Positions 16,923 to 24,331 of a stretch of DNA of 28,955 nt are shown here, one piece after another. This DNA is from DASPLX01 sp035627375 (GTDB lineage Bacteria; Pseudomonadota; Gammaproteobacteria; Burkholderiales; Burkholderiaceae_D). The position numbers and the translations under genes are program-made. Every line of letters starts with the position of its first letter. Within the stretch, counting starts at the first letter, position 1. The stretch is taken from the NCBI GenBank assembly GCA_035627375.1, contig DASPLX010000077.1, positions 1-28,955 of the forward strand, read 5' to 3'. The notes under the pieces were generated by a model, which saw nothing but the letters and a program-made list of their open reading frames with translations, was not told the origin of the DNA and did not search any database.

Positions 16923-17225
16923 ATGTTTGATGAAACGGAACACCATGTCAATCAATTAGCCATCCAGATCGCCGACGAGGCGGCTCGCATGGATATTGAA
17001 ATCGAGTGTCCGAGTTTCACCAACGACGGGAAGGAGCCCGAGACCTACGAGGAAATCCGGACTGCTTGGTACGACATCACCCAAGCGGACAAGGATGTCG
17101 CGAGGGTGATCAAGACCGCCGTTCGGTATCTGACCTTGCGCGGCAAGATCGTCCGTCATCCCGTCCGGAAGAATTGGGTGCGGATGGCGAATCCGTGGTT
17201 CCGATCGAAGAAGCTGAATTCCTGA
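16923..17225 (+). CDS. Small protein of unknown function, possible winged-helix fold
   Basis: I do not recognise this 100-residue protein. It has a strong GGAGG site eight bases before the ATG, a good promoter and a strong terminator, so it is very probably a real gene. The N-terminal half is acidic (EHHVNQLAIQIADEAARMDI), while the C-terminal half is basic: DKDVARVIKTAVRYLTLRGK followed by IVRHPVRKNWVRM. The latter resembles the recognition helix and wing of a winged-helix domain (helix, then a short hairpin with basic residues), but this is a pattern impression only. It has no signal peptide or membrane segment. Divergence from the HTH regulator suggests a two-gene module. Confidence 0.7.
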   Translation: MFDETEHHVNQLAIQIADEAARMDIEIECPSFTNDGKEPETYEEIRTAWYDITQADKDVARVIKTAVRYLTLRGKIVRHPVRKNWVRMANPWFRSKKLNS

Positions 17226-17302
17226 GCGTGCCGCGACCCGCGGAACAGGCAGTTCGAACGAGGTGAAGTCGCGCCGGCGGCACGAGGATGCCGGGAAAAT
17301 AA

Positions 17303-17330
17303 AAAGGCGCCCGATCAATCGAGCGCCTTT
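17303..17330. terminator. Bidirectional intrinsic terminator
   Basis: The arms AAAGGCGC (17303-17310) and GCGCCTTT (17323-17330) form an 8-bp stem extended by CGAT/ATCG inside. On the plus strand it runs into TTTCTTTCTT and on the minus strand into TTTTTATTTT, so it ends both the small gene at 16923 and the convergent prolyl isomerase gene. Confidence 0.85.
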
Positions 17331-17350
17331 CTTTCTTGCCTCGCGGCGAA

Positions 17351-18127
17351 TTACTGGATCTTCGCTTTCTTGCGCAGTTCTTCCTGGTAAGCCTGCAGTT
17401 TCTTCTGCTGGACGGATTCGGCGATCTGCGGCTTCAGTTCATCCATGCTCGGGATCTTGGCCGGCCGAACGTCTTCCAGCTTGATCACGTGATAGCCGAA
17501 CTGGGTCTTGACCGGGGTTTCGGTGAACTTGCCTTTTTCCAGGGCGATCATCGCATCGGAGAACGGCTTCACGAAGGCCGCCGGCGAGGCCCAGTCGAGG
17601 TCGCCGCCGTTGCTCGCGGAACCCGGATCCTTGGAGTCCTTGGCCAGGTCTTCGAATTTGGCGCCGGACTTCAGCTTGGCGACGATGGCCTTCGCTTCGT
17701 CTTCCTTCTCGACCAGGATGTGGCGGGCGCGGTATTCCTTGTCGCCGGCCGAGGCCTTGAACTTGTCGTATTCCGATTTGATCTCGGCGTCGGACACCGG
17801 ATGCTTCTTCAGGTAATCGGCGACGAGGGCACGGATCACGATCGACTGACGCGCCATTTCGACCTGGTTCTTGACGTCGGCGCTGGTGCCGAGGCCGAGC
17901 TTGTCGGCTTCCTGGATCAGGATTTCGCGGTTGATCAGTTCTTGCTTGATCATCTCGCGCAGCTGCGGCGAGTCTTGCTGGCCTTGCGAGGCCATTTGCT
18001 TGACCATCATGTCGGCGCGCGACGACGGAATTGCCTTGCCGTTCACCACGGCGAGATTCTGTGCGAAGACGGGGAATGCAGCGGCCGCAAGCAATACCAC
18101 CAGCAAACGAGCGGGTTTGAAAGTCAT
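17351..18127 (-). CDS. Periplasmic parvulin-type peptidylprolyl isomerase
   Basis: The 258-residue exported foldase catalyses cis-trans isomerisation of Xaa-Pro bonds in proteins crossing the periplasm. The signal peptide MTFKPARLLVVLLAAAAFPV ends near FAQ-NL. Residues about 25-130 are the helical SurA/PrsA-type chaperone part (LAVVNGKAIPSSRADMMVKQ, REMIKQELINREILIQEADK). The PpiC rotamase domain covers about 132-225: YRARHILVEKEDEAKAI, FEDLAKDSKDPGSASNGGDL, then TQFGYHVIKLEDVR with the conserved GYH. The C-terminus is a charged helix. It is of the length typical for betaproteobacterial PpiC/PrsA-like proteins, shorter than SurA. The ATG has AGGAA seven bases upstream. A 95-base gap with a terminator separates it from bolA, so it may have its own promoter. 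Confidence 0.92.
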   Translation of the reverse strand: MTFKPARLLVVLLAAAAFPVFAQNLAVVNGKAIPSSRADMMVKQMASQGQQDSPQLREMIKQELINREILIQEADKLGLGTSADVKNQVEMARQSIVIRALVADYLKKHPVSDAEIKSEYDKFKASAGDKEYRARHILVEKEDEAKAIVAKLKSGAKFEDLAKDSKDPGSASNGGDLDWASPAAFVKPFSDAMIALEKGKFTETPVKTQFGYHVIKLEDVRPAKIPSMDELKPQIAESVQQKKLQAYQEELRKKAKIQ

Positions 18128-18168
18128 TATCGGTTCCTAAAAAGGGTAACGAACAGGAGTAACAAACA

Positions 18169-18229
18169 AAAAAACGGCTGAATTGTAAATCAGTTGACGA
18201 CAGCAGGGTGAAATGATTTGTTTCAGCCT
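18169..18229 (-). terminator. Putative intrinsic terminator after bolA
   Basis: Read on the minus strand, GGCTGAA (overlapping the bolA stop) pairs perfectly with TTCAGCC 39 bases later, followed at once by GTTTTTTTG. The T-run is strong, but the loop is long, and a smaller nested CTGA/TCAG hairpin competes. It would end the selO-msrB-yciB-bolA transcript before the isomerase gene. Confidence 0.5.
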
Positions 18230-18519
18230 TCCCCGCTGCCTGATACTTCCGACGGCGCCTGGGCCGTGATGGCGAGGGCGTGTATTTCGGTGTGCATCAT
18301 GTCAGACAGGCAATCATACACCAGCCGATGCCGGGCAAGCCGATTTTGTCCTTCGAACCGCTCGGAAACGATATGCAGGCGGAAATGTCCGGCGCCCGAT
18401 GCCGCGCCGGCGTGTCCAGCATGAAGCGCGGATTCATCGACCAATCGACATTCACTGGGCGCGAAAGTTTCGGCGAGGCGCGCCAGGATCTTCTGTTCGC
18501 GTGTGCCGGCGGCGGTCAT
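18223..18519 (-). CDS. bolA: BolA family protein
   Basis: The 98-residue cytoplasmic protein has the class II KH-like BolA fold: KILARLAETFAPSECRLVDE, then GHFRLHIVSERFEGQNRLAR, HRLVYDCLSDMMHTEIHALA and ITAQAP. BolA proteins partner with monothiol glutaredoxins around a [2Fe-2S] cluster and influence morphology and stress responses. The ATG at 18519 overlaps the yciB stop by four bases (ATGA), which fixes the start and implies translational coupling; the in-frame extension upstream to 19086 is antisense-free but runs within yciB in another frame and is not real. It is last in the selO-msrB-yciB-bolA operon. The conserved histidine in LAITA context and RLVYD are as expected. Confidence 0.93.
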   Translation of the reverse strand: MTAAGTREQKILARLAETFAPSECRLVDESALHAGHAGAASGAGHFRLHIVSERFEGQNRLARHRLVYDCLSDMMHTEIHALAITAQAPSEVSGSGEG

Positions 18520-19139
18520 TTCGGCTCTTCTTCGAGATACTTCGCCAGGAAGAAGGTCTGGGCGATGATGAAGGCGAAGGTCAACCCGATCCCGCCGAAC
18601 AGCTTGAAGCTGGCCCAGGTCGAGGTCGAAAACGTGTAGGCGACATAGAGATTGAGCGCGCCCTGCAGGACGAAGAACATGATCCAGGCCACGTTGAGAC
18701 GTTCCCATACCGGGTCCGGCAGCTTGACCTGCTCCTGCATCGACATCCGCATCAGGTTGCGATGGAAGAAGGCGCTGCTGATGAGGAAGACCGAGGCGAA
18801 GCCCCAGTACAGGATGGTCGGCTTCCACTTGATGAAGGTCTCGTTCTGGAAATACACCGTGGCGCCGCCGAGGATCGCGATGATGCCGAGCGACATCCAT
18901 AGGGTGCCGTGGATTTTCTCGCGGCGTGCCAGCAGGTAGAGAATCTGCAGGACGGTCGCCGCGAATGCGATCACGGTCGCCAGCAGGATGGGCGCGGTGG
19001 TCGGGGCGACCGCGCCGCCGGACACGAAGGCGCTCAGGTAATCCGTGGCCAGCGCATGGGCGCTGTCGGCATGGGTCTCTCCCCATTTGAACACCGAGAA
19101 AAACAGGATGACTGGAAAGAAATCGAACAGCAGCTTCAT
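18516..19139 (-). CDS. yciB: Inner-membrane septation protein A (YciB/IspZ)
   Basis: This 207-residue protein is the YciB (IspZ, intracellular septation protein A) family, an inner-membrane protein linked to cell envelope synthesis and division. It begins MKLLFDFFPVILFFSVFKWG, the family's signature, and has about five or six hydrophobic segments, including TTAPILLATVIAFAATVLQI, LWMSLGIIAILGGATVYF, LYWGFASVFLISSAFF and FKLFGGIGLTFAFIIAQTFF. The conserved FFHRNLMR and PDPVWERLNVAW are present. E. coli YciB is about 180 residues; the extra length here is in the first periplasmic loop (HADSAHALATDYLSAFVSGG). The start overlaps the msrB stop as ATGA, and its own stop overlaps bolA the same way. 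Confidence 0.95.
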   Translation of the reverse strand: MKLLFDFFPVILFFSVFKWGETHADSAHALATDYLSAFVSGGAVAPTTAPILLATVIAFAATVLQILYLLARREKIHGTLWMSLGIIAILGGATVYFQNETFIKWKPTILYWGFASVFLISSAFFHRNLMRMSMQEQVKLPDPVWERLNVAWIMFFVLQGALNLYVAYTFSTSTWASFKLFGGIGLTFAFIIAQTFFLAKYLEEEPK

Positions 19140-19558
19140 TTGGATGTTTTGTCCTTCAGTTCAGATTGCGGCGTAAAGCGCAGCGACGCCGAGTTGATGC
19201 AGTAGCGCCGGCCGGTCGGCGGCGGGCCGTCCGGGAAGACGTGCCCCAGATGCGCGTCGCAGACGTTGCAGAGGATTTCCAGGCGGACCATGCCGTGGCT
19301 GCGGTCGAGCCGCTCGCGCACGTGGGCCGGATCGAGCGGTTCGAAATAGCTGGGCCAGCCGCAGCCGGAATCGAACTTCGCGTCGGAAGCGAACAGCGGC
19401 GTATCGCAGCATACGCAGGCATAGATGCCGGGCTCGTGATGATCCCAATAGCGGCCGGTGAAGGCGCGCTCGGTCGCGGCATGGCGCGTCACTTCGTATT
19501 CGAGGGGTTCGAGCATGGCGCGCCATTCGGCGTCCGTCTTGACTACTTTCTCGGTCAT
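19136..19558 (-). CDS. msrB: Peptide methionine-(R)-S-oxide reductase MsrB
   Basis: The 140-residue cytoplasmic enzyme reduces methionine-R-sulfoxide in damaged proteins. Catalytic Cys120 is in RRYCINSASLRF, and Cys66 in DSGCGWPSY can act as the resolving cysteine. Two CxxC pairs, Cys48/Cys51 (CVCC) and Cys97/Cys100 (CNVC), form the structural zinc site. The ATG at 19558 was chosen: it overlaps the selO stop as ATGA, while a TTG at 19567 lies further inside selO. There is no signal peptide. It is the second gene of the selO-msrB-yciB-bolA chain and its neighbours SelO and BolA also belong to redox or stress biology. Confidence 0.96.
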   Translation of the reverse strand: MTEKVVKTDAEWRAMLEPLEYEVTRHAATERAFTGRYWDHHEPGIYACVCCDTPLFASDAKFDSGCGWPSYFEPLDPAHVRERLDRSHGMVRLEILCNVCDAHLGHVFPDGPPPTGRRYCINSASLRFTPQSELKDKTSK

Positions 19559-21036
19559 GATGAGCAACTCACTTCCAGTTCGCTCGCCCAGTCCGGCGGC
19601 AGGGCTGCATAGTGTTCGTTTTCGGGCTGTTCGTCAAACGGTTTTTCGAGCACGGCCAGCAGTTTCGCGATCTCCGAAAAATCCTTGTCTTGCGCCTTTT
19701 CGATAGCGACTTGGGCCAGGTAATTGCGCAGTACGTACTTCGGATTCACGCCATGCATGGCGGCGCGGCGCTCGGCGTCGCCGCTGCCTTCCTGACGCAG
19801 CCGCTGGCGGTACAGCCCGGCCCAGGCATCGAAGGCGGGGCGGTCGATGAACAGGTCGCGCAAGGGTTCGTCCGCGGCCGGATCGTCGAGCTGCAGGTCG
19901 CCGAGGCGGCGGAAGAACAAGGTGAAGTCGACATGGTTGTCCTGCATGATCTTGAACATCGATTCGAGCAGGCCGTCGTCTCCCGCCAGTGTCGTGCGCA
20001 GGCCGAGCTTGGCATGCAGGAGCGCGTCGAGTTTTTCGGAAAACGCCGGAATGTAGGTCTGCAGCGCGGCATGGGTGTCGTCGATGTCGCCGATCAGCGG
20101 CCACAGGGCCTGGCCCAACGCGTGGCAATTCCAGTTGCCGATCTGCGGCTGCTTGTCGTAGGCATAGCGGCCGGTGTGGTCCGAATGGTTGCAGATATGG
20201 CCGGCATCGAATGCCTCCATGAAGCCGAACGGGCCGTAGTCGATGGTGAGGCCGAGGATCGACATGTTGTCGGTGTTCATCACGCCATGCATGAACCCGA
20301 CCGCTTGCCAGTGCGCGATCGTCTCGGCGGTGCGGCGCGTGACTTCTGTCAGCAGCGCCTGGTAAGGATTGGCGGCGTCGCGCAAGGCGGGATAGAAGCG
20401 GTCGATGACGTAGTCGGCCAGCGTTTTCAACTCGGCCTTGCGGTCGTTGTAGAACCAGTGCTCGAAGGAGCCGAAGCGGATGAAAGTCGGCGCCATGCGG
20501 GTCGCGACCGCCGAGGTCTCGGGCACCTCGCGCATCACGCGTTCGTCCGAGCCCGTCACGCACAACGCGCGCGAGGTCGGAATGCCGAGCGCCGCCATTG
20601 CTTCCGAACACAGGAATTCGCGAATCGACGAGCGCAGCACCGCGCGGCCGTCGCCCATGCGCGAGTACGGCGTCAGGCCCGAGCCCTTCAATTGGAGTTC
20701 CATGACGGACGGCGGCGGCAGAGTTGGGGCCTGCGCCTCGCCGAGCAGGATCGCGCGGCCGTCGCCGAGCTGGCCGGCCCAGATGCCGAACTGGTGGCCG
20801 GAATAAACGGCGGCCAAGGGTTGCATCGCATCGGTCGGGCGGTTGCCGGTAAATACCTGGACGAAGTTCGCGGTGCCGAATTCCGCCGGATCGAGATCGA
20901 TCAAGCGCGCCGCCGCTTCGCTGGCGCAGACCAGATAAGGATCGCGCAGCGGCGTCGGTTTCAGTTTGGTGTAAAACGCTGGGGGCAGTCGAGCGAACGA
21001 GTGAGTCAGCGGCAAGCCGTCGGTGCTGTACGTCAT
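19555..21036 (-). CDS. selO: Protein adenylyltransferase SelO (YdiU family)
   Basis: This 493-residue pseudokinase-fold enzyme transfers AMP from ATP to Ser, Thr or Tyr residues of other proteins. The known functional residues can be aligned with a constant shift of four from the Pseudomonas syringae enzyme, as I recall it: Lys117 in MELQLKGSGLTPYSR, Glu140 in SSIREFLCSE, Asn257 in HGVMNTDNMSILG and Asp266 in LTIDYGPFGFMEAF. The C-terminus is SCSS, where the cysteine takes the place of the selenocysteine of animal SelO and is thought to be redox-active. The start at 21036 (MTYSTDG) fits family length; an in-frame extension to 21153 adds a stretch unlike the family. The ribosome site is weak. 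It heads the operon and its stop overlaps msrB. Confidence 0.95.
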   Translation of the reverse strand: MTYSTDGLPLTHSFARLPPAFYTKLKPTPLRDPYLVCASEAAARLIDLDPAEFGTANFVQVFTGNRPTDAMQPLAAVYSGHQFGIWAGQLGDGRAILLGEAQAPTLPPPSVMELQLKGSGLTPYSRMGDGRAVLRSSIREFLCSEAMAALGIPTSRALCVTGSDERVMREVPETSAVATRMAPTFIRFGSFEHWFYNDRKAELKTLADYVIDRFYPALRDAANPYQALLTEVTRRTAETIAHWQAVGFMHGVMNTDNMSILGLTIDYGPFGFMEAFDAGHICNHSDHTGRYAYDKQPQIGNWNCHALGQALWPLIGDIDDTHAALQTYIPAFSEKLDALLHAKLGLRTTLAGDDGLLESMFKIMQDNHVDFTLFFRRLGDLQLDDPAADEPLRDLFIDRPAFDAWAGLYRQRLRQEGSGDAERRAAMHGVNPKYVLRNYLAQVAIEKAQDKDFSEIAKLLAVLEKPFDEQPENEHYAALPPDWASELEVSCSS

Positions 21037-21271
21037 CAGTAAGAAAAAAGAGTGAGTTACGTTATTGTGACAGAGATGTCGCGGGGATGAGCATCGATCG
21101 GAATCGTGATTGGCTTGCGTTGCCGCAAAGCATGGAACGACCCGCGGTTTCAAAATGGAGTGTTGACGAAATGAAATATCGCATTGCGAAATGGAAATTC
21201 GTTGACGCTTTTAGTACGGTCGTACGAAAATCGGCCGTTCGAATAAACACTCTAAAAATCAAGGAGACTCG
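21037..21271. other. Divergent intergenic region between selO and acyl-CoA ligase
   Basis: The 235-base gap must hold promoters for both divergent transcripts. It includes two TTGACG hexamers on the plus strand (21163-21168 and 21202-21207), set in similar contexts, and the palindrome at 21209-21230. No small gene is evident. Confidence 0.4.
21202..21231 (+). promoter_or_regulatory. Palindromic operator overlapping the acyl-CoA ligase promoter
   Basis: The arms TTTTAGTACG (21209-21218) and CGTACGAAAA (21221-21230) are inverted around GT, with only one mismatched pair in ten. A TTGACG (21202-21207) and GAAAAT (21226-21231), 18 bases apart, form a plausible promoter whose spacer is filled by the palindrome, the position of a repressor site. 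The shape fits TetR-family operators that control fatty-acid or acyl-CoA genes, but the regulator is not in the window. Confidence 0.55.
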
Positions 21272-22924
21272 ATGCCTGCCTATCCGAAGAGCCCGCTCAT
21301 GGGCCAGATGATGGATCAGCCCCTGCTGATTTCCAGCATCATCCAGCATGCGGACCGGTATTTTGGGAACAATGAAATCGTATCGCGGCGGGTCGAAGGA
21401 GACCTTCACCGCTACACCTATCGCGATTGCCACAAGCGTTCGCGCCGGCTGGCCAATGCCCTGAAATCGCTCGGCGTGGAAATGGGCGACCGCGTCGCCA
21501 CCCTGGCCTGGAACGGTTACCGGCACCTGGAGGCGTATTACGCGGTGTCCGGTTCCGGCGCCGTGCTCCATACGATCAATCCGCGCCTGCATCCCGAGCA
21601 GATCGCGTATATCGTCAACCACGCCGAAGATCACTATCTATTCTTCGACCTGACTTTCCTGCCGCTGGTGGAGGCGTTCGCGCCGCATTGCGCCGCGCTC
21701 AAGGGCTCCATCCTCATGTGCGACCGCGATCGCATGCCGAAGGAAAGCAAGATCGCCAACCTGCTGTGCTACGAGGATTTGATCGAGGCCAATTCCGATC
21801 AGTATGAATGGCCGCTGTTCGACGAGAATTCGGCGTCGAGTCTGTGCTACACCTCGGGCACGACCGGCAATCCGAAGGGCGCGCTGTATTCCCACCGTTC
21901 GACCGTGCTGCATTCCTATGCCTCGGCCATGCCCGATGCGCTCAACGTATCGGCGCGCGATGTCGTCCTGCCGGTGGTGCCGATGTTTCATGTCAACGCC
22001 TGGGGCCTGCCGTACTCGGTGCCGCTGACCGGCGCCAAGATGGTGTTTCCCGGCCCGGCGCTCGACGGCAAGTCGCTCTACGAATTGTTCGAGCAGGAGC
22101 AGGTGACGTTCTCCGCCGGCGTGCCCACCGTCTGGCTCGGCTTGCTGAATCATGTCGGGCAGAACGATCTAAAATTCTCGAGCTTCAAGCGCACCGTGAT
22201 CGGCGGTTCCGCTTGTCCGCCGGCGATGATGAAGACGTTGCGCCACAAGTACGGCGTCGAGGTCGTGCATGCCTGGGGCATGACGGAAATGTCGCCGCTC
22301 GGCTCGGCCTGCACGCTGCAGGTCCGGCACCTGCAATTGCCGGAAGAGCAGCAGCAGGCGCTCCTCGAAAAGCAGGGACATGCGATCTACGGCGTCGACA
22401 TGAAGATCGTCGACGACGATGGCCGCGAACTGCCCTGGGACGGCAAGACCTTCGGCAATCTGCTGGTCAGGGGGCCGTGGGTCATCAGCGGCTATTTCAA
22501 GAACGAAGGCGGCGCGGCCTTGCAGGACGGCTGGTTCCCGACCGGCGACGTGGCCACCATCGATCCCGACGGCTACATGCAGATCACCGACCGCAGCAAG
22601 GATGTGATCAAATCCGGCGGCGAGTGGATCGGCTCGATCGATCTCGAGAACATCGCGATGGCCCATCCGGCCGTCCAGCAGGCGGCCTGCATCGGCGTGC
22701 GGCATCCGAAGTGGGACGAGCGGCCGCTGCTGGTGGTCGTGAAGAAGCCGGGCGCGGAAGTCGGCAAGGACGAGCTGCTGCAGTTCTATGAAGGCAAGAT
22801 CGCGAAATGGTGGACGCCGGACGACGTCGTCTTCACCGACGCCTTGCCGATCGGCGCCACCGGAAAGGTCCTGAAAAACAGGATCCGGGAGCAATTCAAG
22901 GATTATCGACTTCCGACAGCCTGA
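21272..22924 (+). CDS. Acyl-CoA ligase (AMP-forming; fatty-acid/DmdB-like)
   Basis: This 550-residue cytoplasmic enzyme activates a carboxylic acid with ATP and CoA to form acyl-CoA. The ANL-family motifs are intact: the phosphate-binding loop CYTSGTTGNPKGALYSH near residue 191, HAWGMTEMSPLG, GWFPTGDVATIDPDGYMQIT with the adenine/ribose aspartate, DRSKDVIKSGGEWI (the hinge) and catalytic Lys532 in GATGKVLKNRIREQF. The overall pattern is closest to medium/long-chain fatty-acid and 3-methylthiopropionate CoA ligases (PVVPMFHVNAWGLPY). The start has AAGGAG seven bases upstream. It is the first gene of a same-strand cluster with a Liv-type ABC importer, 58 bases before the binding protein, suggesting that it activates the imported acid. 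The specific acid is unknown. Confidence 0.94.
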   Translation: MPAYPKSPLMGQMMDQPLLISSIIQHADRYFGNNEIVSRRVEGDLHRYTYRDCHKRSRRLANALKSLGVEMGDRVATLAWNGYRHLEAYYAVSGSGAVLHTINPRLHPEQIAYIVNHAEDHYLFFDLTFLPLVEAFAPHCAALKGSILMCDRDRMPKESKIANLLCYEDLIEANSDQYEWPLFDENSASSLCYTSGTTGNPKGALYSHRSTVLHSYASAMPDALNVSARDVVLPVVPMFHVNAWGLPYSVPLTGAKMVFPGPALDGKSLYELFEQEQVTFSAGVPTVWLGLLNHVGQNDLKFSSFKRTVIGGSACPPAMMKTLRHKYGVEVVHAWGMTEMSPLGSACTLQVRHLQLPEEQQQALLEKQGHAIYGVDMKIVDDDGRELPWDGKTFGNLLVRGPWVISGYFKNEGGAALQDGWFPTGDVATIDPDGYMQITDRSKDVIKSGGEWIGSIDLENIAMAHPAVQQAACIGVRHPKWDERPLLVVVKKPGAEVGKDELLQFYEGKIAKWWTPDDVVFTDALPIGATGKVLKNRIREQFKDYRLPTA

Positions 22925-22982
22925 ATTCGATTTCGCTGCGGACTTTATATGTCACCCAGGAAGTAAACCAGAAGGAGAGACC

Positions 22983-24224
22983 ATGACGTTCCAGGTACGG
23001 CCGCTCGTCGCGGCGATTTGCTTGTCCGTTTTCGCTTCGTCCGCCGCCATGGCGGAAAACATCAAGCTGGCGTTCATCGATCCGCTGTCCGGCCCGTTCG
23101 CGCCGGTCGGCCAGAATCAGCTGAAGAGCTGGCAGATGATCGCCGACATGGCGAACAAGGGCAAATGGGCGGGCGGCCATACTTTCGAGATCGTCGGTTT
23201 CGACAACAAGGCGAGTCCGCAGGAATCGCTGACGCAATTGAAGGCCGCGATCGATCAGGGCTATCGCTACATCCTGCAGGGCAACGGCTCGGGCGTGGCG
23301 CTGGCGCTGATCGACGCGATCAACAAGCACAATGAACGCAATCCCGGCAAGGAAGTGGTGTTCCTGAACTATGCCGCGGTCGATCCCGACCTGACCAACA
23401 GCAAGTGCAGCTTCTGGCATTTCCGCTTCGACGCCAACTCCGACATGAAGATGGAGGCGCTGACTTCCTACATGGCGCGCGATCCGAACGTCAAGAAGGT
23501 CTACATCATCGGCCAGAACTATGCCTTCGGCCACCAGGTCACGCGCGCCGCCAAGGATTATCTCAAGCGCAAGCGTCCGGACATCCAGGTCGTCGGCGAC
23601 GATCTGCATCCGATCGGCCAGGTCAAGGATTTCTCGCCGTACGTCGCCAAGATCAAGGCCTCGGGCGCCGATAGCGTCATCACCGGCAACTGGGGCGCGG
23701 ACCTCGCCTTGCTGGTCAAGGCGGCCAAGGATGCCGACTTGAAGGCGAATTTCTATACCTACTATGCCGGCACCACCGGCGTGCCGACGGCGATGGGAGC
23801 GGCCGGAGCCGATCGCGTGAAGATGATCGCCTACTGGCATCCGAACAACGAAACCTTCGCGGGCAAGGAAATCGTCGAGGCGTTCAAGAAGAAGTACAAC
23901 GACGACTACTACGGCATGTCCACCCATTCCATCATCACCATGCTGGCCAAGGCCGTCACCGAGGCGAAATCGACCGACCCGGTGAAAGTGGCGTTCGCGA
24001 TGGAAGGCATGAAGATCAAGAGCCTGAACGGCGACGTCGAGATGCGCAAGGCCGACCACCAGGCCTTGCAGCCACTGTATCTGGTGACCTGGACCAAGGC
24101 CGACGGCAAGATCGTGAAATACGACCAGGAAAACACCGGTTTCGGCTGGAAGACCCACCAGAAATTCGACACCTTCATCGCGTCGCAGCCGACGTCTTGC
24201 CAGATGAAGCGGCCGGGACAATAA
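22983..24224 (+). CDS. livK: Liv/HAAT-type ABC transporter substrate-binding protein
   Basis: The 413-residue periplasmic protein has a signal peptide (ICLSVFASSAAMA, then ENIKLAF) and the type I periplasmic-binding fold: IKLAFIDPLSGPFAPVGQNQ, VGFDNKASPQESLTQLKAAI, GSGVALALIDAINKHNER, VYIIGQNYAFGHQVTRAAKD and DDLHPIGQVKDFSPYVAKIK. It captures solute for the permeases encoded next. Members of this clade near CoA ligases often bind carboxylic acids rather than leucine, so the gene symbol reflects family, not ligand. Cys pairs (SKCSFWHF and the C-terminal TSCQMKR) may form a disulfide. The start has AAGGAG close upstream. An intercistronic hairpin follows before livH. Confidence 0.92.
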   Translation: MTFQVRPLVAAICLSVFASSAAMAENIKLAFIDPLSGPFAPVGQNQLKSWQMIADMANKGKWAGGHTFEIVGFDNKASPQESLTQLKAAIDQGYRYILQGNGSGVALALIDAINKHNERNPGKEVVFLNYAAVDPDLTNSKCSFWHFRFDANSDMKMEALTSYMARDPNVKKVYIIGQNYAFGHQVTRAAKDYLKRKRPDIQVVGDDLHPIGQVKDFSPYVAKIKASGADSVITGNWGADLALLVKAAKDADLKANFYTYYAGTTGVPTAMGAAGADRVKMIAYWHPNNETFAGKEIVEAFKKKYNDDYYGMSTHSIITMLAKAVTEAKSTDPVKVAFAMEGMKIKSLNGDVEMRKADHQALQPLYLVTWTKADGKIVKYDQENTGFGWKTHQKFDTFIASQPTSCQMKRPGQ

Positions 24225-24252
24225 GTCCGGCTCCGGTTCGATGATTCCGCTT

Positions 24253-24273
24253 CCGGAGGCCTGGCGCCTCCGG
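24253..24273 (+). promoter_or_regulatory. Intercistronic hairpin between livK and livH
   Basis: CCGGAGGC (24253-24260) and GCCTCCGG (24266-24273) form a perfect 8-bp GC-rich stem with a 5-base loop, not followed by T's. At this place, after a binding-protein gene, such hairpins usually block 3' exonucleases or attenuate transcription so that the binding protein is made in excess over the membrane parts. Confidence 0.6.
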
Positions 24274-24331
24274 GGCGCGGAGCACAACATGCGTGTCGCG
24301 CCCGCACGACGGGAACGACAGGTAGGCGTTC

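Noticed and set aside
19559..19567. TTG start for msrB three codons upstream of the ATG.
   Set aside because: The ATG at 19558 forms the ATGA overlap seen at all junctions of this operon and gives the normal N-terminus.
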